Below, piece by piece: positions 1-7,700 of a stretch of 23,951 nucleotides of DNA. How positions within the stretch are numbered: the first letter of the stretch is position 1; every line of letters begins with the position of its first letter. Origin of the DNA: a virus; the IMG/VR virus record IMGVR_UViG_3300022693_000718, positions 1 through 23,951 of that record; one strand, given 5' to 3'. The notes beneath the pieces are model-generated. The model did not search any database, was not told the DNA's origin, and was given only the letters and a program-made list of their open reading frames with translations. Both the position numbers and the translations under genes were made by a program.

Positions 1-1
1 T

Positions 2-112
2 GTTGTTCCAGATTGGACGATGAGTGGATTGAGTTTGAGTGGACCCGTTCTGAATGATTCGGATGATTACTATGGTAGGGTTCTTACGGCAAGAGTGGTT
101 CTTGACCGTTAG
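2..112 (+). CDS. C-terminal end of a neck/tail-completion protein (partial)
   Basis: The window opens inside a reading frame that runs from base 2 to a TAG at 110-112. Only about 36 residues are visible, ending in GRVLTARVVLDR. Such a short tail cannot be assigned to a family from sequence alone. Its place directly before the tail tube gene is where siphoviruses usually encode a tail terminator or tail completion protein, so that is the inferred role. The gap to the next start is 26 bases and holds only a ribosome binding site. Confidence 0.55.
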   Translation, partial: VVPDWTMSGLSLSGPVLNDSDDYYGRVLTARVVLDR

Positions 113-123
113 GAAAACGAACG

Positions 124-129
124 CAGGAG
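124..129 (+). promoter_or_regulatory. Strong ribosome binding site of the tail tube gene
   Basis: AGGAGG, a full match to the anti-Shine-Dalgarno core, lies nine bases before the ATG at 139. Most genes in this operon rely on stop-start overlaps instead. The strong site fits the high copy number needed for a tail tube subunit. Confidence 0.7.
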
Positions 130-138
130 GTAAGTAAG

Positions 139-549
139 ATGGCAGTAGTAAATGGTAATTCGATAATTATATACATCGGTAACACCGCAGTGGGTTCTCA
201 ACGCGGAGTGACCTTCGACAGTTCGGCAGAAATGCTCGACATTTCAGACAAGACGAGCGCAGATGCAAAGTTCATATCTGGAAAGAGGACTGACACAGTA
301 ACTCTGTCTTCTTTCTATCTTGCGGCAGGAGATGCTCCGCAAGCAGCATTGCGAACTGCATACGAAGCCGGTTCATCGGTTGAAGTTGACTGGGTTGAGT
401 CTTCGACAGACGGACTTACTGGGACTGGGTTGCGTACTGCGGAAAACGCATTCATCAGTTCGTTGTCAGTCAATGCTCCTGAGCATGGACCGGCGGAAAC
501 TGAAGTCACGCTTCAGATCACTGGTGGCTGGGGAACTTACTCAGTCTAA
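139..549 (+). CDS. Major tail tube protein
   Basis: This 136-residue protein is predicted to polymerise into the hollow tail tube around the tape measure. It has the look of the TP901-1/phage_tail_2 type of tube protein: a short beta-rich N-terminus, then the stretch ISDKTSADAKFISGKRTD, typical of the loop in that family, then alternating polar and hydrophobic strands and a C-terminal GGWGTYSV. The length is normal for the family. It has the best ribosome binding site of the tail operon and lies directly before the two tail assembly chaperone frames, which is the standard gene order. The stop TAA overlaps the next ATG by one base (TAATG). The assignment is by pattern and synteny; no database search was possible. 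Confidence 0.85.
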   Translation: MAVVNGNSIIIYIGNTAVGSQRGVTFDSSAEMLDISDKTSADAKFISGKRTDTVTLSSFYLAAGDAPQAALRTAYEAGSSVEVDWVESSTDGLTGTGLRTAENAFISSLSVNAPEHGPAETEVTLQITGGWGTYSV

Positions 550-950
550 TGGGAATGACATCTGACCAACTGCGTGGGCGAGTAAGCATCCTGATCGATG
601 GTGAGGAGAAGTTTCTTCGCTTCGATCAGGGTGCGCTTTCTCGACTGATCGATCAACTTGGCCTGGAAGGGATGAGTTCGATTCCTTCTGCGATCTCCTC
701 ACTAGACATTGATACATTAATTGCTCTTGTCTGGGCTGGACGATTGTGGGAAGAACCGGAGTCGAAGATTGAGGAAGTTCGTAATTTGTTCTTTCCGATG
801 CTTCCAACATACAACTCTGCAATTGAGGCGATGAATCTCGCGTTGTGGGGATCACTTCAGCCTGACTTCGGGGGAAGCGATGACGATGTGGACCCTCCGA
901 AGGTGAAAGAAGAGAATGGGACTTTATCGACGCAAGAGATTTTGCAGTAA
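549..950 (+). CDS. Tail assembly chaperone, upstream frame (GTA gp10-like)
   Basis: This 133-residue protein matches the outline of the GTA-gp10/TAC-11 type of tail assembly chaperone. It shows an N-terminal beta pair (RGRVSILIDGEEKFLRF), a short helix (GALSRLIDQLG), a central helix (DIDTLIALVWAGRLW) and a helix near residues 85-103. In siphoviruses this protein (lambda gpG equivalent) and its frameshifted extension (gpGT) coat the tape measure and recruit tail tube subunits. The start ATG overlaps the stop of the tube gene; an in-frame ATG at 555 is an alternative. The last 22 codons overlap the -1 frame that continues as the downstream chaperone domain. Confidence 0.8.
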   Translation: MGMTSDQLRGRVSILIDGEEKFLRFDQGALSRLIDQLGLEGMSSIPSAISSLDIDTLIALVWAGRLWEEPESKIEEVRNLFFPMLPTYNSAIEAMNLALWGSLQPDFGGSDDDVDPPKVKEENGTLSTQEILQ

Positions 951-1273
951 TTCATCTTGGTTTTGATATCGATTCGTTTTGGCGTTTGACTCCAGCCGAG
1001 TTGAATGCTCTGTCGAGTGAGTACGGGAAGAAGCAGAAGTCTGAGTTTGAGACGTTAAGGGCATCCGTTTACTGGGCTGAATCATTGGCTCGAACGAAGC
1101 GTCTGCCTGATTTTAGGAGTTGGATAAGTCCCCCTAAGCCTGCAAGAAATCTAACGGGTGAGGAAGCCGCGTTGAGACTAGAAGAACATGAGAATGATGT
1201 CGCTTTAGCAATTTCCTTAAGGAATAGACGGGATGCTGCAAAGAACGAAGAAGGATCTTCTGTAGATGGCTGA
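884..1273 (+). CDS. Tail assembly chaperone, frameshift extension (DUF2376/TAC-like)
   Basis: The frame one base behind the gp10-like gene is open from 884, just after a TGA at 881-883, to the stop at 1273. Its coding character starts well before the first in-frame TTG at 983. The segment 917-985 gives WDFIDARDFAVIHLGF followed by DSFWRLTPAELNAL, which resembles the conserved core of DUF2376-type tail assembly chaperones (Trp-rich segment, FWR, TPxE). No ATG, GTG or TTG with a ribosome binding site precedes this core. The domain is therefore most likely made as a -1 frameshift fusion with the preceding gene, as in lambda gpGT. The C-terminal part is charged and helical. The stop overlaps the tape measure start by eight bases. 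The exact slip point is unknown, so the annotated start marks only the first possible codon. Confidence 0.75.
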   Translation, partial: RCGPSEGERREWDFIDARDFAVIHLGFDIDSFWRLTPAELNALSSEYGKKQKSEFETLRASVYWAESLARTKRLPDFRSWISPPKPARNLTGEEAALRLEEHENDVALAISLRNRRDAAKNEEGSSVDG

Positions 1274-3473
1274 ACCGATTGGCAAACTTGAATTAAAGCT
1301 TCAAGCTGATATTACGCAACTCGAATCTGACTTGAAGAAGGCAGAGGGTCGAGCGAACACTGCTGGCAAACGCATTGCGCGTAACATGCAAGGTGCGTTT
1401 AAGGGCGTTGGAGCGATTCGCGTCAAGCTTGGTTTGATGGTTTTTGCTCTTGCTCAGATTGCTGCGCTAGGCGGCATGAAGAGATTGGTAGATGGTGCTA
1501 TTGATGCGGCAGATGCAATTGGCAAGACCTCTGACAAGTTAGGCATCTCGAATTCCGCGTTGCAAGAATTTCAGTACGCAGCAGCACAGAGTGGAGTCAA
1601 ACTTGAGACTCTAAATATGGGATTGCAGCGGTTCGGACGCAGAGCAGCAGAAGCAGCCACAGGAACTGGAGAAGCACGCGGAGCCCTCAAGCGTTTGAAG
1701 ATCGAACTCACAGACGGGCAGGGCGCTCTCCGCTCAACAGAAGCTTTGTTCATGGACACAATGAAGGCATTGTCCGAAATCGAGAATCCACTTGAAAGAG
1801 TGCGACTGGGATTCAAGTTGTTCGATTCTGAAGGAGTTGCTTTAGTCAATATGGCAGGCAAGATGGGAGTGCTTCGCGACGAAGCGCAGAAAATGGGACT
1901 CATTCTCGATGATGAGGTAATTGCCAAGGCGGAAGAGACGAAGGACACGCTTTCTGCGTTAGCCAAAATAACAAGTGCCCAACTGACTCCTGCGCTTGCT
2001 GATCTAGGTGGTGGTGCGTTGATCGCAGTTGGTGAACAACTTGCGGTAGTAGCCTTCTGGGCGAACAAGATGTATCGGTCGCTTGCGGCTACTGCGAATC
2101 TCGGATTGAGCAACACTAAAATGCGGCTCATAGAAGCGAGAGATGAACTTTTAATAACTAATTTAATACTCAAAGAACTCGAAGATGAATTCGCGAGAAG
2201 CGGCGACCCGCGTGGGGCCACTAAGCATTTGGGTTTGGATAACAGAAGGAAATACCTAAATGCAGAAATCATCAGGCTGGAGAAGCAAAAGATAAATCTG
2301 GAAAATGCGCGAAAAAAAGAAGCGAATATCCTGTCTTCGGGACCACCAGTTTTCGATGCCAACGCGGAAGAGAAAGCGGCAGATATGCGTCGAAAGATTG
2401 CTGAGAAGGCATTTGAAGATCTTCGTGCTATGCGAGCAACGGATATAAAGAATATACAGCATGAAGCAAATAAAAAGATTGCCAAACTCGAAAAAGCAAC
2501 CAAAGACGAACTAAAGATCTACGGAGGCAAAGCTGAGGCGATAGAGGCGATAAGGGATGCTGCTGCAATCAAAATCGATGCAGTGAACGCAGAATCGCAT
2601 GAAAAGATGATCAAGCAACTTCAGAAAGATGTTGATCTAGAAGCTCGCAGGGCAGAAAAGATTAAGAAGATGCGCGATGGAGTTCATCAAAAGTTCCTTG
2701 AAGCAACGAAGACCGAAGAAGAGATGATCAAGATCAATCTCGCGAAGGAGATCGAGGAACTCAAAAGAAATATTGATAAAAAGCTTTACCTTCATGCTCA
2801 GTTCCTAGAAGACAAGGAAGAACTTGAAAGGGTAGCGGAAGAAGAAATCAAAGATCTCCGCAGGGACAATATTGATCTTGAGAAGCGTTACTTAGAAGAG
2901 CGCGAGAAAGCATTTGAGGAATCGTTCGGATTCATCCGAGATGGTTTTGCTGATGCGATGACAGAAATGATTCTTACAGGTGAGGCTTCGTTCAAGACAC
3001 TCGCGGATTCATTCTTGCGAGAGTTTGTGCAGCGAGCGATTGGAAGTCTTGCTGGCACTGCGTTTACTGCACTGAGTTTAGCCTTTTCGCCGACTCCGAT
3101 TGGCCCATTGCAAGCTGACGGTACGTTCAATGGTATTGGTTTGGCACATGGTGGTCCGATTGGTAGTAGCAGGGGACCAACGCTCGTCGGTGAATTGGGT
3201 CCAGAGTTATTTCTTCCTCACACTTCAGGATTTATTGCCAATAACCAAACACTCAGCAAGATGGGTGGTGGTGGTGGCAGCCCCGTCTCGGTGACTGTCA
3301 TCAACAACACAGGTCAGGAGTCATCGACAACAGAACAAAATGGGCCGAGTGGGAGATCCATTGAAGTGATGATTGGCAAAGCAATTTCTAAGAATATCTC
3401 AAGAGGTGGTGACGTGGATCAAGCAATCAGAAACTCGTATGGAGTCAATCGAATTGGGAGGCATGGAATCTAA
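1266..3473 (+). CDS. Tail tape measure protein
   Basis: A 735-residue protein that sets tail length and is probably ejected ahead of the DNA. The N-terminus (about 1-45) is an amphipathic helix rich in K, E and A. A hydrophobic segment near residues 52-70 (LGLMVFALAQIAALGG) is a likely membrane segment. Residues 75-250 resemble the common tape-measure core (AADAIGKTSDKLGIS, then LQEFQYAA). Residues 285-560 are charged coiled coil. The C-terminus, with SFKTLADSFLREF, a glycine-rich AHGGPI and the stretch LVGELGPELFLPH, is typical of lambda H-type tape measures. By the usual rule of about 1.5 angstrom per residue, the tail would be near 110 nm, which is an inference. It overlaps the chaperone gene and abuts the next ATG. 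Confidence 0.93.
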   Translation: MAEPIGKLELKLQADITQLESDLKKAEGRANTAGKRIARNMQGAFKGVGAIRVKLGLMVFALAQIAALGGMKRLVDGAIDAADAIGKTSDKLGISNSALQEFQYAAAQSGVKLETLNMGLQRFGRRAAEAATGTGEARGALKRLKIELTDGQGALRSTEALFMDTMKALSEIENPLERVRLGFKLFDSEGVALVNMAGKMGVLRDEAQKMGLILDDEVIAKAEETKDTLSALAKITSAQLTPALADLGGGALIAVGEQLAVVAFWANKMYRSLAATANLGLSNTKMRLIEARDELLITNLILKELEDEFARSGDPRGATKHLGLDNRRKYLNAEIIRLEKQKINLENARKKEANILSSGPPVFDANAEEKAADMRRKIAEKAFEDLRAMRATDIKNIQHEANKKIAKLEKATKDELKIYGGKAEAIEAIRDAAAIKIDAVNAESHEKMIKQLQKDVDLEARRAEKIKKMRDGVHQKFLEATKTEEEMIKINLAKEIEELKRNIDKKLYLHAQFLEDKEELERVAEEEIKDLRRDNIDLEKRYLEEREKAFEESFGFIRDGFADAMTEMILTGEASFKTLADSFLREFVQRAIGSLAGTAFTALSLAFSPTPIGPLQADGTFNGIGLAHGGPIGSSRGPTLVGELGPELFLPHTSGFIANNQTLSKMGGGGGSPVSVTVINNTGQESSTTEQNGPSGRSIEVMIGKAISKNISRGGDVDQAIRNSYGVNRIGRHGI

Positions 3474-3860
3474 ATGCCCGTTTGGCCTGACCTACCGACT
3501 GATCCGATGTACGGGTGGACCGAAGTGCCTGGAAACGCCACGATTCGGACAGAGACAGATTCCGGTCCAGCAAAGACTCGCAAGCGGTTCAGTTCTGCAC
3601 CAAGTAAGTTCTCACTTCAGTTCGCGATGTCAACCACTCAAGCAACGCGACTGATGCAGTTTTACACGAATTCGTCTGATGGTGATCCCGCTGGTACTGC
3701 GAGTGGTTCGTTGACCTTTGGTGGGTTGCCTCATCCGCGAGACAACTCTGCGGTAACTGCAACTCTCTTGACCGGATGGAGATTCACGTCGCCGCCCACG
3801 ATCACGCAGAATTCATTTGGTCGCTTTAATGCGACCGTTCAATTGGAGTTGATCGAATGA
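3474..3860 (+). CDS. Minor/distal tail protein
   Basis: This 128-residue protein starts immediately after the tape measure stop. It is beta-rich with many Thr and Ser. A basic segment RKRFSSAPSKFSLQF is followed by a helix (TTQATRLMQFYTNS) and further strands ending in VQLELIE. That layout fits the small minor tail proteins (lambda gpM or DUF2460/distal-tail-like) found between the tape measure and the DUF1833/NlpC genes. No catalytic motif is visible. The exact family is uncertain; the role rests mainly on position. The next gene overlaps it by ATGA at 3857-3860, suggesting translational coupling. Confidence 0.65.
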   Translation: MPVWPDLPTDPMYGWTEVPGNATIRTETDSGPAKTRKRFSSAPSKFSLQFAMSTTQATRLMQFYTNSSDGDPAGTASGSLTFGGLPHPRDNSAVTATLLTGWRFTSPPTITQNSFGRFNATVQLELIE

Positions 3861-4366
3861 GTCGGAGCGTTTCATCTGCTGCACGTCAAGCAATGTACTC
3901 GCAAAGTACCGAAGAGTTGTTTGTTCTCTTGCTTCAAATTAGCAATGAAGATGATCCGTCTGAGCCGATACGAACTGCGCTTGACTCGAAAAACTTGGAT
4001 TCCAAGATCACGGTTGATGGTGTCGATACATATTCGACTCCAGTTACATTTGCAGGGGGCTTTTTCGGAATCGAGCTACCTGAAGAGGCTGGAGAGAATA
4101 TCTCCAATGTTCGCCTGTCTATCGACAACGTAGACAGGGCGATTGTCACTGCCATTAGAAACGCATCTGAGCCGCCTGAAGTGCGGATGTGGATCGTTCT
4201 ACGAGACACACCTGATGTCGTTGAAGCTGGACCGTTTTATTTTGTGCTTGAAAGCGCAGAATACAATGGTTCAACGGTTACGGGTGAACTCGCCTTTGAG
4301 GATGTGACAAACAGACGCTATCCGAAGCACGAGTTCACACCGCATCTCACACCAGGGCTATTCTGA
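3857..4366 (+). CDS. DUF1833-like distal tail protein
   Basis: This 169-residue protein has the features I associate with phage DUF1833: an N-terminal helix then EELFVLLLQIS, a FGIELPEEAGENISNVRLSI segment with the conserved DNVDRAIV that follows, a central acidic PDVVEAGPF and a C-terminus FTPHLTPGLF. DUF1833 and related DUF2163-type proteins are usually encoded just before an NlpC/P60 peptidase and a J-type protein, exactly the order here. They are thought to form part of the distal tail or tail tip. The gene is coupled to both neighbours by stop-start overlaps (ATGA upstream, TGATG downstream). Confidence 0.78.
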   Translation: MSRSVSSAARQAMYSQSTEELFVLLLQISNEDDPSEPIRTALDSKNLDSKITVDGVDTYSTPVTFAGGFFGIELPEEAGENISNVRLSIDNVDRAIVTAIRNASEPPEVRMWIVLRDTPDVVEAGPFYFVLESAEYNGSTVTGELAFEDVTNRRYPKHEFTPHLTPGLF

Positions 4367-4755
4367 TGTCTTGGACAAACGACTACGTGGGCATTCCATA
4401 TGAGATCAACGGTAGGGAGATGGACGCACTCGACTGTTGGGGACTCGTTCGCCAAGTTTACAAACGCGAGCTTGGATTCGAGTTACCATCTTATGCGGGC
4501 TACGAACACAGTCTGGATAGCAAAGCTTTCACTGCGGCTTTCGAGCAAGAGAGAGATATGTGGAAGACTGTTGCGGTGCCGGAAGAATACGATGTAGCGT
4601 GGTGTCGGATCGTTGGCGTCGAGTGTCATTGTGGTGTGATGCTTGCTAACGGTCGAATGATGCTTCACGCAATGGAAGGGCAGGACATCTGTATTGTGTC
4701 TACATTGACACCAGTGTGGCAGCGGAGGATCTTGCGATGCTACCGGCTACAATAG
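4366..4755 (+). CDS. NlpC/P60-family tail-tip peptidase
   Basis: A 129-residue cysteine peptidase of the NlpC/P60 fold, as in lambda gpK and RcGTA gp14. It probably cleaves peptidoglycan stem peptides locally during DNA entry. The catalytic cysteine is in ALDCWGLVRQVY (Cys24). The partner His lies in the later ECHCGVML segment (His88), and MLHAMEG (His101) supplies a conserved-looking downstream His. The domain is complete but minimal, with no N-terminal JAB-like domain. It overlaps the TipJ gene by about 19 bases if that gene starts at 4737. Confidence 0.85.
   Translation: MSWTNDYVGIPYEINGREMDALDCWGLVRQVYKRELGFELPSYAGYEHSLDSKAFTAAFEQERDMWKTVAVPEEYDVAWCRIVGVECHCGVMLANGRMMLHAMEGQDICIVSTLTPVWQRRILRCYRLQ
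4724..4729 (+). promoter_or_regulatory. Ribosome binding site choosing the TipJ start
   Basis: GGAGGA lies seven bases before the ATG at 4737. A GTG at 4716 is in the same frame but sits upstream of this site, so the ATG at 4737 is preferred and shortens the protein by seven residues. Confidence 0.65.
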
Positions 4756-7700
4756 ATGTCCAGACGGCACGCAATCCATTCGAGAGTAATCGCGTCAATT
4801 CATACGCTATAGAAGGCGAGACGATTGAGACGATCATCATGTCGCAAGGGCTTCGGCTTGATGGTGTCTACACGGTCAATGCTGTTATCAACGGTGAGTT
4901 GGTTCCAGAACGGATGTTCGCCAAAGTCAGGCCGAAGGCTGGGACGTTAGTAGTTCTTCGCGTCATCCCTCGCGGTGGTAATGTAGGCAAGGGCATTCTG
5001 TCTATCGTCCTTGGCATTGTCATCATTGCCGCCTCATGGGGGACGCTGACTCCCCTTGTTGTTATTGCTGCGGGGGCTGCAATCTACTCCGGTATACAGT
5101 CCATTCTTGCACCACCTCCTGCTGTTCCATTTAGTGGTGACATTCCAGAGAGTCAGAACTCACCAGCGTTGTCAGGACAATCGAACACAGCTCGACTCTA
5201 TGGTCCGATTCGTACCGTTCTTGGTAAGTACCGGGTCTATCCCGATCTACTCGGCAAGCCGTTTATCGAGACGGTCGGACATGACTCGATTATTCGGATG
5301 CTTCTCTGTTTCGGATACGGTCCACTCGACATTACCGATATACGCATCGGCGAAATACCCATCATGGAGTTAATCTCGTCATCTGATTACAACGTACTCC
5401 AGGGATGGGACGATGATGCGCCACTGACGATCTTCCGAGATGAGGTGGACTTTGATGGAACAATTAAACCAGAGTTGCCGAGAGAAACCCCAGAGGTGGC
5501 TAACCTGACAACAAAACCAGGGCCGGAAGAGATATCGTTTGACATCGTATTTCCGGGTGGCCTTATTGCAATTGATAAGAATGGGAAGCCCCAGCCTGTC
5601 ACAGTTCGGTTAAGTATCAAAGAGAAAGAGACGGGTGGTGCGTTTTTGCCAATCGGCGATCCTTCTGGTGGCGTAGACTACGACACTGAAACCTTAACGG
5701 GCATCACGAAAGTCTCGGATGGGTTGTTCGATATCAAGTTAAAGGAACGCGGATCTGTTACTAGAGGATTCCGTTGGACGGTTCCGGTAGGTAGTACAGT
5801 CGGCGTCGTTCACCATGTTAAAGTGACGAGAGTCTTGACTCTTACGTCTGTCAGTGATTCTAAGCAGATCATCTCCGACGCAACGATCACGGGCATCAGG
5901 ACGATCAAGCCTCACATTGAGTCGAAGATCAAGAACCTTGCGAAGATCGAGTTGAAGATCAACGCAAGCGATACGGGGCTCAGTGGTGTTATCGGAAATC
6001 TCTCGGCGATCTGCACTTCCATTGCTCCGAAGTTCGACTCACTGACGCAATCATGGGGACCGGCGAAGGCTTCCTCTTCGGCATACAACGCCTCGATGTT
6101 TCCAACTCGTAATGCTGCATGGTTGTTCGCGCAGGTACTTCGCGGCCCTGCGAACTCTCGACCTATTGACGATTCAAGGATCGACGGCCCAGGGCTAGGT
6201 GACTGGGCTGGCAATCTAGAGGGAACAGGAGGCGAGCCGATTAGCGGAACCATCGACGTGCCTCGCAACCTCGATGCGGTGATTGATTACAAGACAACGA
6301 CGAGAAAGGTTCTAGCTGATATCGCTGGAGCCAGTCGCAGTGCTCTGAATCTCGTCGATGGTAAATACGGTGTTGTGCAGGACATCCCAAGAGATCAGAT
6401 CATTCAGCATTTCAGTCCACGAAACTCTCGAAACTTCTCTGGTGCTAAGTCGTTTCACAGGCGACCGCACGCCATTCGCACACACTTCATTAATCCGCAG
6501 CCCGTGAACAATGGCCCGTTATCATACCAGAAGGATGAGAGGATCGTCTACGACGATGGCTATTCTGAAGACGGAGATCACGTTGTCGATCTTGCCTTCC
6601 GAGGTTCTACGACACCGACCACTCTATTGGAGGGCGGTCCTGGCGCATCTGCTGCATGGTCCCGTAGCCCCATAGATGCATTCCTCGTTGGGAATCAAGG
6701 CTATTCGGTCAGGTTCTCCGTTTTAGGGAACAATCCTGAGTTCTATAACACTACGAACAACCTACTCTCCATTGACGCAGATGAGAATAAGTTCGTAAGA
6801 GTAAGGATGCGAAGAGTAATAGCAGGCGATGAGATTTGGCGTGGTCGGCTTGTCTTCCAATCCGGTACAGCAGCGTTCGACATTCTTGGGGGAATGAGTC
6901 AGCTCCAGTCAACTGAACCCGATTGGACAAAGGGTTGGATTACAGTAGTCTGGGATCTATCGGATAATTCCGACTGGACTGGGACCATCGACCGATTGCG
7001 ATTCGATTTTACTCAAGCCGGAAGTGGCGGCAGCTACGACATCGAGTCCATCATCGTAGACAACGACACGAAGCGAGCAGAAGAGTTTGCAGAGCTATCA
7101 CTCTGGGGTGTTGCCGATTCCGAGCAAGCCTTTCGCGATGCACGATACCACCTAGCCTCGACCAAGTTGCGACCGGAGGTGTTCACGATAGAAGTTGATG
7201 TTGAGCATCTTGTCTGCAATCGAGGCGATCTGGTTCGTATCTCTCACGATGTCATCGGTGTAGGCTTTGGCGGTGCCCGATTCACTGACGTTACTACGAA
7301 CGCTCAGAAACAGTTTCTTGGAGGAACACTCGACGAAGAGTTCGTTTATGAAGATGACAAGAACTATGCAATTCGCATTCGGGGGATGACTCCTAATAGC
7401 GAAGAACCCGCCAATATAATGGTGAACATTGAGAACCAAGGTAGTTCGAACTCTCCGAGTTCAAGAATAAGTATTGATGATCCGTTTTCTTTCAGCGATG
7501 ATCTGCCAATCCTAGTTCCACCCATCGGTACTACTAATATTAGGAATAACGGAGTCGGCAGCAATTTTGCTGGTATGCTTGGTTATGAATTTCAATCTAG
7601 CTCGGTGTTGGTCATCAATGTTCTTGGCGTTTGGGACGGACCTAATTTCACTGGTGGAGATCCGGGTCTGGGTCTTGAGGAAGAAACTCAGATTGGACTC

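Noticed and set aside
1571-2503. 310-residue minus-strand open frame
   Set aside because: It lies antisense to the tape measure core, is Ser/Ala/Arg-rich low-complexity, and is explained by codon bias of the real gene.
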